Below are positions 1 to 7,674 of a stretch of DNA of 7,674 nt, in pieces. The stretch spans positions 1 to 7,674 of the forward strand of contig JAJXXG010001190.1 in NCBI GenBank assembly GCA_021781255.1, in the 5' to 3' direction. The stretch is from Acidobacteriota bacterium (GTDB taxonomy: Bacteria; Acidobacteriota; Terriglobia; Terriglobales; Acidobacteriaceae). Position 1 is the first letter of the stretch. Every line of letters starts with the position of its first letter. The notes under the pieces are model-generated. The model was not told the DNA's origin, made no database searches, and saw only the letters and a program-made list of their open reading frames with translations. Position numbers and translations under genes: made by a program.

Positions 1-399
1 AAAGCCATTGCCGCCGAAGATGCCCGCGCCCAGGGACTGCTGGAAGCCCACGCCGATGGTGACCTGCGGCGTGGCGCACAGAAAGCCATGCCGATGCACC
101 ATGAACTCCTGCCCCGGCCCCACCTCCACCGGCACAATGTGCCCCGGCACCTTGGTGGCAAAGGACACCACGCCGGGAAACTGGTATGCGCGGTACTCCG
201 TCATGAAAAGGCTTCCGCCGCCGGCCACGCGCTTGAGGATGCCGAACAGTCCTCCGCCGCCGCCCATCTGCGTGTGCGTGGTCATCTGGATGGAGGCGGT
301 CATCCAGGAGAGTTCGCCGCTCTCAGAAAAGACGCTCTCATTCGGTTCAAGCTGCACGTCGAGCACGGGCATGGTGGTGCCCTGGATACGGGTCTGCAT
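1..399 (-). CDS. AIM24 / TIGR00266 family protein, N-terminal part (3' end off the left edge)
   Basis: The minus strand is open from an ATG at 399 to the window edge: 133 codons with no stop. The start is well supported by a perfect AGGAGG at 409-414, nine bases upstream, and the protein begins MQTRIQGTTMPVLDVQL. It reads like the AIM24 (DUF124, TIGR00266) beta-sandwich family. The signs are an early 'QLEPNESVFSESGELSWM' stretch, then a glycine-rich loop (GGGGGLFGILKRVAGGG, about residues 48-64), then 'SLFMTEYRA', and 'GHIVPVEV' further on. Members are usually about 220-260 residues, so roughly the last 40-50% is missing. No signal peptide or membrane helix is visible. The bacterial role is not established; the yeast namesake is a mitochondrial inner-membrane protein. 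The gene lies 120 bases downstream of the glucosidase gene on the same strand, so co-transcription is possible but not shown. Confidence 0.88.
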   Translation of the reverse strand, partial: MQTRIQGTTMPVLDVQLEPNESVFSESGELSWMTASIQMTTHTQMGGGGGLFGILKRVAGGGSLFMTEYRAYQFPGVVSFATKVPGHIVPVEVGPGQEFMVHRHGFLCATPQVTIGVGFQQSLGAGIFGGNGF

Positions 400-408
400 C
401 GGGGAAAG

Positions 409-414
409 CCTCCT
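409..414 (-). promoter_or_regulatory. Shine-Dalgarno site of the AIM24-family gene
   Basis: The minus strand reads AGGAGG here, a full match to the anti-SD core, with nine bases (400-408) before the ATG at 397-399. It fixes the start of the partial gene at the left edge and is the strongest ribosome binding site in the window. Confidence 0.85.
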
Positions 415-450
415 GATGTAGAAGTGTATCGGCAGGCGGGCCAGCCAGCG

Positions 451-467
451 CACCGGAAAATCCGGTG
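451..467. repeat. Perfect 7-bp hairpin between the glucosidase and AIM24 genes
   Basis: CACCGGA (451-457) and TCCGGTG (461-467) are exact inverted repeats around a 3-base AAA loop (TTT on the minus strand). It lies in the 120-base gap after the glucosidase stop codon. No run of T follows on the minus strand, so it is not a convincing intrinsic terminator. It could act as an RNA-processing or 3'-protecting hairpin, or be chance. Confidence 0.4.
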
Positions 468-496
468 GACTGCAAGCCCCCTGCCGCGATGAGGAT

Positions 497-523
497 GCCG
501 CGCTTACCGCTAGCCGCGCTTAC
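497..523. repeat. Two direct copies of an 11-mer spaced 16 bases, overlapping a stop codon
   Basis: GCCGCGCTTAC occurs at 497-507 and again at 513-523. On the minus strand the upstream copy (513-523) contains the TAA stop codon of the glucosidase (520-522); the second TAA is out of frame with it. The 5-base spacers differ. This could be a small local duplication at the end of the gene; function unknown. Confidence 0.5.
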
Positions 524-2907
524 TCCGTCACCTGGAAGGAAGTCTGAGCCGTGGCCAGCGAGCTGCCGCCCACCCAGATGTCGTACGTGGTTGGCTCCAC
601 GGTGGGCTTGGACTGCACGTTGTAAAAGCTCAGCTCGTCAAAGCCGAGCGGAAACTCCACATGCTTCGTTTCGCCGGGCGCGAGCTTGACCCGCGTAAAG
701 CCCTTCAGCTCGCGCAAAGGCTGTTCCACACTGGTCACGGTGTTGCGGATGTAGAGCTGCACCACCTCAGCACCCGCCACGCTGCCGGTATTGGTCACAT
801 CCACACCGACGGTGATGACCGGCTTTTGCGCCTTGAAGACCTGGGCCAGCGGAACCTCTGCCCGGCTGACCACGGGCGTGGAGTAGCGGAAGCGCGTGTA
901 GCTGAGCCCCCAGCCAAAGGGGAACAGCGCCGAGTTCTCCTCGTCCATATATCGCGACAGGAATTTCTCTTCGGAGGTGCGCGGCATGTGGCTCAGGTCG
1001 CCATGCGCCGGACGCCCGGTGGGAAGCTGCGCATAATACAGGGGCTCCTGGCCCACCGCGCGCGGAAAGCTTGCCGGCAGCTTGCCGGAGGGGTTCGCGT
1101 CGCCAAACAGGACATCCGTCACGGCGGGGCCCGCTTCGATGCCGGGACTCCAGGCCTGCAGAATCGCGGGGACATGCCCGGCGGCCCACTTCAGTTCCAG
1201 CGGCCGGCCGGCCAGCACCACCAGGATGACGGGCTTGCCCGTGGCCACTACGGCCTCCAGCAGTTTTTCCTGCGAACCGGTAAAGCCGAGATGGACGCGG
1301 CTCGACGCTTCCCCCTCCATCCAGTTGGTGGGCTCGCCCAACGCCAGGATTACAACACTGGCCTTCTTCGCGGTCTCCACAGCCTCGGCTATGGTCTTAT
1401 CGTCGTCGGGGATGGGCATCTTCTGCAGCGGGACATTGGCGCCGCCAAAGGTTACCTGCTTCAGCACATTGGCATCTTCGCCAGAGAGCAGGCCGCAGCC
1501 CTCGGCGTAGAGCAGCCGGTCTCCCAGGCGCTCGTGCAGCGAGGTCTTCAGCGTAATCACGTCCTTTGGATTGCCGGAGGTCCAGGCTCCCAGCAGATTC
1601 CTGGGATCGTCGGCCAGAGGGCCGATCAGGGCCACCTTGCCGGCCTTGGCCGTCAAGGGCAGCAGAGTACCTACGCCCTCCACCGGATCGTTCTTGAGCA
1701 GGACCATGGTCTCGTCGGCGACCTTGCGAGCGATTGCGCGGCGCTCCGGCGTGGGACTATAGGCCGGGCCGGGCTGCGTGTAAGGATGCTCGAAAAGGCC
1801 CAGGGCAAACTTGACGCGGAGGATGCGGCGCACCGCCTCGTCCACCACACTCTCCGGAATCTTGCCCGAGCGCACCTGGGCGGCAATCGTGGTGCCGTAC
1901 AGATTGCCCTCCATGTCCATGTCCACGCCCGCCTCCAGGGCCTTGCGCGCCACGGTGGCGCCGTCCGGCCCGATGGCGTGATTCAGCAGCTCCGCCACCG
2001 CGCCCCAGTCGGAGACGACAAAGCCGTCAAAGCCCCATTCCTTGCGCAGAATCTGCGTGAGGGTGAACGGGTCGGCCGTTGCCGGAACGCCATTGATGGT
2101 GTTGAACGAGCTCATCACCGTGGCCACCCCCGCATCCACGGCGGCCTGATAGGGCTTCAGATACACCTGCCGCAGCGTGAGTTCGCTCATGTCCACGGCG
2201 TTGTAATCGCGCCCAGCGATGGCCGCGCCGTAGGCCGCGAAGTGCTTTACGCAGGCAGCCACGGAATCCGGCCTGGAGAGATCGTCCTGCTGATAGCCCT
2301 TGACCCAGGCCCGCGCCAGCGCGGAACTCAGGTACGGGTCCTCGCCACTCGATTCCACGATGCGACCCCAGCGCGCGTCGCGGGAGATGTCCACCATGGG
2401 CGAAAAGACCCAGGCAATGCCGTCGGCGCGGGACTCTTCCGCACTGACGCGCGCCACCCTTTCAGCGGCCTCGGGGTCCCAGCTGGCAGCCACGGCTAGC
2501 GGGATGGGAAACGTGGTGTGATTGCCGTGGATGACATCCTGGCCGAAGAGAATGGGGATGTGCAGCCGCGACTTCTCCATGGCGATGTGCTGATAGTGGT
2601 TGGTTTCGTTGACACCGACGACGTTCAGCATGGACCCGATCTGGCCCTTGGCGACCAGTTCGTCATAGGTCAGGTTGGAGGCAGAAGGCCCGGTGGCAAA
2701 TCCCGCGGAGTACTGGACAAGCTGCCCGACCTTTTCCTCGAGCGTCATCTTCTTGAGCAGCGCCTCAACCCGCGCATCGATCTCGCGGGAGGCGAGCTGG
2801 GAGTTTGACCCCGGCTGGGCCTGCGCCCGGGCCAGGACCCCACCTGCGGTATTCAGGATGAGGAGGAGAACAAGCAGCCTGTAGACAGGCGCAAACAGTC
2901 TTGTCAT
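520..2907 (-). CDS. bglX: Periplasmic beta-glucosidase, glycoside hydrolase family 3 (BglX-like)
   Basis: A complete GH3 enzyme of 795 residues from the chosen start (E. coli BglX is 765). It should release glucose from the non-reducing end of beta-linked gluco-oligosaccharides by a retaining mechanism; xyloside activity is also possible. Residues 1-30 look like a Sec signal peptide: MTRLFAPVYR, then the hydrophobic LLVLLLILN, then a likely cut near ARA/AQA. There is no lipobox cysteine. The (alpha/beta)8 domain carries GQDVIHG (about 122-128), RWGRIVESSGEDP (179-191), KHF (221-223) and the nucleophile Asp300 in GFVVSDW. The second domain has GEPTNWMEGEASSR, where Glu533 is the expected acid/base, and then LFGDANPSGKLPASFPR. 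A C-terminal fibronectin-III-like domain runs from about 695 to 785. The frame extends upstream to an ATG at 3030, but that adds a Cys-rich, non-signal N-terminus, so I reject it. ATG 2916 is the main alternative start. Confidence 0.93.
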   Translation of the reverse strand: MTRLFAPVYRLLVLLLILNTAGGVLARAQAQPGSNSQLASREIDARVEALLKKMTLEEKVGQLVQYSAGFATGPSASNLTYDELVAKGQIGSMLNVVGVNETNHYQHIAMEKSRLHIPILFGQDVIHGNHTTFPIPLAVAASWDPEAAERVARVSAEESRADGIAWVFSPMVDISRDARWGRIVESSGEDPYLSSALARAWVKGYQQDDLSRPDSVAACVKHFAAYGAAIAGRDYNAVDMSELTLRQVYLKPYQAAVDAGVATVMSSFNTINGVPATADPFTLTQILRKEWGFDGFVVSDWGAVAELLNHAIGPDGATVARKALEAGVDMDMEGNLYGTTIAAQVRSGKIPESVVDEAVRRILRVKFALGLFEHPYTQPGPAYSPTPERRAIARKVADETMVLLKNDPVEGVGTLLPLTAKAGKVALIGPLADDPRNLLGAWTSGNPKDVITLKTSLHERLGDRLLYAEGCGLLSGEDANVLKQVTFGGANVPLQKMPIPDDDKTIAEAVETAKKASVVILALGEPTNWMEGEASSRVHLGFTGSQEKLLEAVVATGKPVILVVLAGRPLELKWAAGHVPAILQAWSPGIEAGPAVTDVLFGDANPSGKLPASFPRAVGQEPLYYAQLPTGRPAHGDLSHMPRTSEEKFLSRYMDEENSALFPFGWGLSYTRFRYSTPVVSRAEVPLAQVFKAQKPVITVGVDVTNTGSVAGAEVVQLYIRNTVTSVEQPLRELKGFTRVKLAPGETKHVEFPLGFDELSFYNVQSKPTVEPTTYDIWVGGSSLATAQTSFQVTE

Positions 2908-2914
2908 AACCCGC

Positions 2915-2945
2915 ATATAATAAACCGTTTGAGCCTGACCGGTAA
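2915..2945 (-). promoter_or_regulatory. Candidate promoter of the glucosidase gene, very close to its start codon
   Basis: On the minus strand TATTAT (2922-2917) matches five of six bases of the -10 consensus. Seventeen bases upstream is TTACCG (2945-2940), which matches only three of six of the -35. If real, transcription would begin near 2910, leaving almost no leader before ATG 2907. No good Shine-Dalgarno precedes either ATG 2907 or ATG 2916; only a GCGGG lies next to the former. The match is by eye and may be chance. Confidence 0.3.
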
Positions 2946-3023
2946 GGTATGCCTCCACACAGGGCAAACGATTTGCGCAAAGTCCTCCGCCGCAAGTCCC
3001 TTCACTACAGCAGCAACTCAAAT

Positions 3024-3055
3024 GCGGCAACCGGGTTAAAAATCAACAGTTGCGC
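3024..3055. repeat. Imperfect inverted repeat in the divergent intergenic region
   Basis: GCAAC (3027-3031) faces GTTGC (3049-3053). The pairing extends outward by GC/GC across one bulged base, and an inner GTT/AAC pair (3035-3037 with 3045-3047) closes an AT-rich loop. It lies between the divergently transcribed glucosidase and YihY genes and upstream of both candidate promoters. It could be an operator for a regulator of either gene, but the symmetry is short and I know of no matching site. Confidence 0.25.
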
Positions 3056-3087
3056 TCATCCGGCATCACAAACTCCGGCAGGGGATG

Positions 3088-3117
3088 TTGAGTTCCGCGG
3101 GCATTGCCCCGCAGAAT
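3088..3117 (+). promoter_or_regulatory. Candidate promoter of the YihY-family gene
   Basis: TTGAGT (3088-3093) and CAGAAT (3112-3117) are separated by 18 bases, and each matches four of six consensus positions. Transcription would start near 3124 and give a leader of about 50 bases before the ATG at 3173. A small inverted repeat, GCGGG/CCCGC, lies in the spacer. Weak evidence, based on motif resemblance only. Confidence 0.25.
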
Positions 3118-3161
3118 GACGAGGGAGTGTGTCCGGCGGATGGAAAATGCACTACTCTTGC

Positions 3162-3167
3162 AGAGGA
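3162..3167 (+). promoter_or_regulatory. Ribosome binding site deciding the YihY start
   Basis: AGAGGA lies five bases before ATG 3173 (seven bases from its GG core region), a usable Shine-Dalgarno. The upstream in-frame ATG at 3140 has only a GAGGGAG at 3121-3127, twelve bases away, and the ATGs at 3104 and 3116 have nothing comparable. Confidence 0.55.
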
Positions 3168-3172
3168 CACGG

Positions 3173-4051
3173 ATGACTCGATTTGCAGCCCAGTTCCGGA
3201 AAGCTCTCTGGCTGGCCCTTGACCATGATGTGCTGAATACGGCCAAGGCCGCTGCCTATTCCGGCATTCTGATGCTTTTTCCAGCACTGGTTGTGGTCAC
3301 CACGCTGCTGGCGCTGGTTCCGGAGGGCACAACACTGGTGGGCGAAATCCGCATCGCCTTTCAGCAGTTTCTGCCGTCCGACACCATGTCTCTGCTGCAG
3401 ATCTCACTGCAGACGCGCCGCATCCGCTCCGCGCAGCTGCTGCTTTCGGCCACCGGCTTAAGCGTGTTTGCCGGCCTGGGCCTGATGCTTTCGCTCATGG
3501 AGGGTTTTCGGCGCGCTTACCGCCTGCCACGCGGCGAGTGGGGCTTCTGGCAGCGGCGACTGCGCGCGCTGATGCTGGTTCCCATTGTGCTGGTTCCGCT
3601 GGCTCTGGCCACGCTGCTGCTCATGTTCGGGCACCAGATTGAGGACTGGATGATCAATAACGCGGGCCACGACCTGCGTTCGATGGTGCTCATCTTCTGG
3701 CGCATGGCGCGCTGGGCCATCGCGCTGGCCACGAGCATTGCCGTGTCCGGAGCGCTGTATCACTTTGGCACCAAGCGGACGGAGCACTGGGTGTGGGTGA
3801 TGCCCGGAGCCATTACGGCCACTATCGTCTGGTTCCCGGCCACGCTCGCCTTCGGCTGGTACGTCTCGCGCATTGCCAACTACTCGCGTTTTTACGGTTC
3901 GTTTGGCGCCGGCATAGCCACGCTGGTCTGGCTGTACATCACCTCGTTCAGCGCACTGCTGGGCGCGGAGCTGAACGGCGTGCTGTTCCGACAGCGCCGG
4001 GATGTGGAGTCGCCATCCCCCGACCCGGAACCTGCATCCAAGGCCCTGTGA
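3173..4051 (+). CDS. YihY/BrkB-family integral membrane protein
   Basis: A 292-residue protein from the chosen start, the usual length for the YihY (UPF0761/BrkB, once annotated 'ribonuclease BN') family. Six hydrophobic helices are visible at about residues 28-50, 87-109, 132-153, 177-197, 209-231 and 243-267. The C-terminal family hallmark is clear: YSRFYGSFGAGIATLVWLY followed by ITSFSALLGAELNGVLF, with a conserved Gly-Ala-Glu-Leu-Asn. The tail after it (RQRRDVESPSPDPEP...) is polar and Pro-rich and probably cytosolic. ATG 3173 is preferred because AGAGGA (3162-3167) sits just upstream. In-frame ATGs at 3104, 3116 and 3140 would add 23, 19 or 11 mostly Arg-rich residues and are less likely. 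The gene is monocistronic by position, divergent from the glucosidase and 139 bases before pyk. The family's molecular function is unsettled; the name ribonuclease BN is a historical error in E. coli. Confidence 0.9.
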   Translation: MTRFAAQFRKALWLALDHDVLNTAKAAAYSGILMLFPALVVVTTLLALVPEGTTLVGEIRIAFQQFLPSDTMSLLQISLQTRRIRSAQLLLSATGLSVFAGLGLMLSLMEGFRRAYRLPRGEWGFWQRRLRALMLVPIVLVPLALATLLLMFGHQIEDWMINNAGHDLRSMVLIFWRMARWAIALATSIAVSGALYHFGTKRTEHWVWVMPGAITATIVWFPATLAFGWYVSRIANYSRFYGSFGAGIATLVWLYITSFSALLGAELNGVLFRQRRDVESPSPDPEPASKAL

Positions 4052-4069
4052 CCGCTCTCACCGACCATT

Positions 4070-4110
4070 GCGCAGGCCACCATGGAGGATGGATAAGGGG
4101 AGGCTTGCGC
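4070..4110 (+). repeat. 9-bp hairpin after the YihY gene, upstream of pyk
   Basis: GCGCAGGCC (4070-4078) pairs with GGCTTGCGC (4102-4110) over all nine positions, including one G-U pair, around a 23-base purine-rich loop. It begins 19 bases after the YihY stop codon. No T-run follows, so an intrinsic terminator is doubtful. It could be a Rho-type 3' end structure for the YihY transcript, or a part of the pyk upstream region. Confidence 0.35.
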
Positions 4111-4114
4111 CCAC

Positions 4115-4137
4115 CCCGCCATGTACAATGAAGCGGG
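4115..4137 (+). promoter_or_regulatory. Candidate pyk -10 element framed by a short inverted repeat
   Basis: TACAAT (4124-4129) matches five of six bases of the -10 consensus and would place transcription start near 4136, giving a leader of about 55 bases to ATG 4191. No good -35 lies 16-18 bases upstream; TTGCGC at 4105-4110 is too close (13 bases). CCCGC (4115-4119) and GCGGG (4133-4137) flank the box symmetrically, which could be an operator or a chance hairpin. Confidence 0.35.
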
Positions 4138-4178
4138 CCACACATCAATTCCACCCTCTGCCCAATTGAACCCTTTTT

Positions 4179-4182
4179 GGAG
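4179..4182 (+). promoter_or_regulatory. Shine-Dalgarno site of pyk
   Basis: GGAG lies eight bases before ATG 4191 in an otherwise T-rich, unstructured leader (CCCTTTTTGGAGTTATTTCA). The spacing is ideal and supports this start; no in-frame upstream ATG competes. Confidence 0.75.
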
Positions 4183-4190
4183 TTATTTCA

Positions 4191-5795
4191 ATGTCGTTCG
4201 CTGATACCAGCCTGACCGAAAATCCCCTTCAACGCCGTGCAAAGATTGTTGCCACGCTCGGCCCGGCATCGAACACCGAATCTGCGTTTCGCAACCTGAT
4301 CCGCGCGGGTGTGGATGTCGTGCGCCTGAATTTTTCTCATGGGACGCACGAAGAGAAGCTGGCGTTGATCCAGATGATCCGCAAGGTCAGCCGCGAAGAG
4401 CACAAGCCGCTGTGCATCCTGGGTGATCTGCAGGGGCCCAAGATTCGTACTTCCAAGCTGAAGGATCGCCAGCCCGTGCTGCTGAAGGCCGGCCAGCGGC
4501 TGACCATCACGCCGCGCGAGGTTCCCGGTACGGCATCGCTGGTTGGTACCACCTTCAAGACGTTAGCGGAGAACGTGGAGCAGGGCTCGCGCATTCTGCT
4601 GTCGGACGGCCTGATTGAGCTGCGCGTTCACGAGGTGGACGGCGCGGACGTGGTGTGCGAGATCATCAACGGCGGCATGCTGGGCGAGAACAAGGGCATC
4701 AACCTGCCGGGCATTCCCGTTCGCGTTCCCTCGCTGACGGAAAAGGACGCGGAAGACCTGGAGTTTGCCATCAAGAACGGCGTGGACGCGATCGCCGTTT
4801 CGTTCGTCCGCACGGCGGAGGATGTTCGCCTGGTGCGCAACCGGGTTGCCGCCTACGGTGGGGAGACGTGGATCATCGCCAAGCTGGAAAAGCCCCAGGC
4901 GATTCAGCACCTCGACGACATTCTGCTGGCCGCAGACGGCATTATGGTGGCCCGCGGTGATCTGGGCGTGGAGGTTCCGCCGGAGAAGGTGCCCGCCATC
5001 CAGAAGCACATCATCCGCCGCGCCTCGGAGTATCGCAAGCCGGTGATCACCGCGACGCAGATGCTGGAGTCGATGATCGAGAACCCGCGCCCCACGCGCG
5101 CTGAGGTCTCGGACGTGGCCAACGCGGTCTACGACGGCACGGACGCCGTGATGCTTTCCGGCGAGTCGGCCGTGGGCAAGTATCCCGTGGAGGCCGTCGC
5201 CATGATGGCCCGGATTGTGTCAGAGGCCGAGCGCCACATGAAGGACACCGGCGTGGTGGCGCGCACGCACACTTCGCACCTCTCCATTGCGGAGACCATC
5301 TGCGAGGCCACGGCGCACGCGGCTGACGACCTAGATCTGCGCGGCATCGCCCTGTTTACAGAGACCGGCACCACGGCCCGCCAGATCTCGAAGTACCACC
5401 CCTCGGCGCCCATATTCGCGCTCAGCCCCATTGAGGTAACCATCAATCGCCTGAATCTGCTGTGGGGAACCACGCCCATCCGCTGCCCCAAGGTGACCTC
5501 GACCGAGGCCATGGTGGAGGTAGCTGAGAGCCTGCTGGAGCAGTACGGGTACGTTCGCAACCGCGAGGTGATCGCGATTGTGGCCGGCACGCGCACCAAG
5601 TCGGGTTCCACGAACTTCCTGCGCCTGCATGTGCTGGGCGAGCGCGCCCAGGAAGCCGTTCGGCCCGGAGTGGCGGAACAGGCTGCCCTGCCCGAGGCCG
5701 CTGCCGAAGTTGCGCCCGCTGCGCCCGCCGCTGTGGCGGCACCCAAGGCAAAGCGCGGCGCCAAGGCGGCAAAGCCGGCTGCACGCCGCAAGTAA
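4191..5795 (+). CDS. pyk: Pyruvate kinase, PykA-like, with a basic Ala/Pro/Lys-rich C-terminal tail
   Basis: Pyruvate kinase transfers phosphate from phosphoenolpyruvate to ADP, the last step of glycolysis, in the cytosol, normally as a tetramer. The 534-residue product shows the barrel motifs in order: RRAKIVATLGPAS (15-27), RLNFSHG (45-51), GDLQGPKIR (78-86), IIAKLEKPQ (228-236) with the catalytic Lys231 and metal ligand Glu233, ARGDLGVE (254-261) with metal ligand Asp257, and ITATQMLESM (286-295). The C-terminal regulatory domain follows to about residue 487 (GTRTKSGSTNFLRLHVLG). GDLQGPKIR, as in E. coli PykA, has Lys84 where potassium-dependent enzymes have Glu. Bacterial enzymes are usually about 470-480 residues. 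The extra part, about 491-534, is low-complexity Ala/Pro and ends in a strongly basic segment with 8 Lys/Arg in the last 16 residues. It is not the PEP-utiliser extension seen in Bacillus. Convergent with the aconitase gene across a shared terminator. Confidence 0.97.
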   Translation: MSFADTSLTENPLQRRAKIVATLGPASNTESAFRNLIRAGVDVVRLNFSHGTHEEKLALIQMIRKVSREEHKPLCILGDLQGPKIRTSKLKDRQPVLLKAGQRLTITPREVPGTASLVGTTFKTLAENVEQGSRILLSDGLIELRVHEVDGADVVCEIINGGMLGENKGINLPGIPVRVPSLTEKDAEDLEFAIKNGVDAIAVSFVRTAEDVRLVRNRVAAYGGETWIIAKLEKPQAIQHLDDILLAADGIMVARGDLGVEVPPEKVPAIQKHIIRRASEYRKPVITATQMLESMIENPRPTRAEVSDVANAVYDGTDAVMLSGESAVGKYPVEAVAMMARIVSEAERHMKDTGVVARTHTSHLSIAETICEATAHAADDLDLRGIALFTETGTTARQISKYHPSAPIFALSPIEVTINRLNLLWGTTPIRCPKVTSTEAMVEVAESLLEQYGYVRNREVIAIVAGTRTKSGSTNFLRLHVLGERAQEAVRPGVAEQAALPEAAAEVAPAAPAAVAAPKAKRGAKAAKPAARRK

Positions 5796-5815
5796 ACGCA
5801 GACAAGTACCAGCAC

Positions 5816-5862
5816 AAACAGGAAGGCAGGCCACTCCCGCATAGGAGTGGCCTTCCTGTTTT
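5816..5862 (+). terminator. Intrinsic terminator of pyk, possibly shared with the convergent aconitase gene
   Basis: The left arm (5816-5837) and right arm (5844-5861) form an 18-bp stem interrupted by one 4-base bulge (CAGG, 5827-5830) around a 6-base loop (CGCATA, 5838-5843). The plus strand runs into GTTTT (5858-5862) at the base. It begins 20 bases after the pyk stop codon and ends 22 bases before the aconitase stop. On the minus strand the same stem ends in only TTT followed by GTG, so termination of the aconitase transcript here is plausible but weaker. Confidence 0.85.
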
Positions 5863-5883
5863 GGGTTTGCGCTGCGGCCGGTA

Positions 5884-7674
<1,791 letters not shown>

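Noticed and set aside
8..492. Two overlapping plus-strand frames of 134-137 codons at the left edge
   Set aside because: They mirror the AIM24-family gene, which has a perfect Shine-Dalgarno and a family-like sequence on the minus strand; the plus-strand products are low-complexity Pro/Arg/His sequences.
661..2499. A 612-codon open frame on the plus strand, opposite the glucosidase gene
   Set aside because: Its translation is rich in Arg, Gly, His and Gln with no recognisable domain, and it lies entirely antisense to a clear GH3 gene. Long antisense frames are expected in GC-rich genes with strong third-position bias.
2908..3030. N-terminal extension of the glucosidase to the ATG at 3030
   Set aside because: It would place 41 Cys-rich residues before an evident signal peptide and has no supporting ribosome binding site; treated as upstream non-coding sequence.

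Overview
This is an ordinary chromosomal stretch from a GC-rich bacterium (GC looks to be around 60% or a little above by eye; not computed). It is dense with protein genes and shows no insertion sequence, phage gene, CRISPR array, tRNA or rRNA. The combination of a secreted BglX-type GH3 beta-glucosidase, an AIM24/TIGR00266 protein, a YihY/BrkB membrane protein, a PykA-like pyruvate kinase and an AcnA-type aconitase would fit an acidobacterium (Terriglobales-like soil saprophyte). That placement is an inference from gene content and protein flavour, not something the sequence proves.

Layout, left to right. (1) Positions 1-399, minus strand: the N-terminal 133 codons of an AIM24-family protein whose C-terminus lies off the left edge. 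(2) 520-2907, minus strand: a complete BglX-like periplasmic beta-glucosidase with a signal peptide. It reads towards the AIM24 gene, with a 120-base gap that holds a short perfect hairpin and an 11-base direct repeat. (3) 2908-3172: a divergent intergenic region that must carry the promoters of the glucosidase gene (leftward) and the YihY gene (rightward). (4) 3173-4051, plus strand: a six-helix YihY/BrkB-family inner-membrane protein. (5) 4052-4190: a spacer with a 9-bp hairpin and a plausible -10 box for the next gene. (6) 4191-5795, plus strand: pyruvate kinase with a PykA-type core and an unusual Ala/Pro/Lys-rich tail of about 45 residues. (7) 5796-5883: a strong hairpin terminator between convergent genes. 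(8) 5884-7674, minus strand: the C-terminal two thirds of aconitate hydratase, with the N-terminal third beyond the right edge.

Functionally, the window links extracytoplasmic oligosaccharide breakdown (glucosidase) with central carbon metabolism (pyruvate kinase at the end of glycolysis, aconitase at the start of the TCA cycle). The genes are not arranged as one operon: strand switches at about 2.9 kb and 5.8 kb split the window into at least three transcription units. I did not find a new biological system. The most unusual item is the histone-H1-like basic tail on pyruvate kinase. The rest are modest regulatory or start-site questions.
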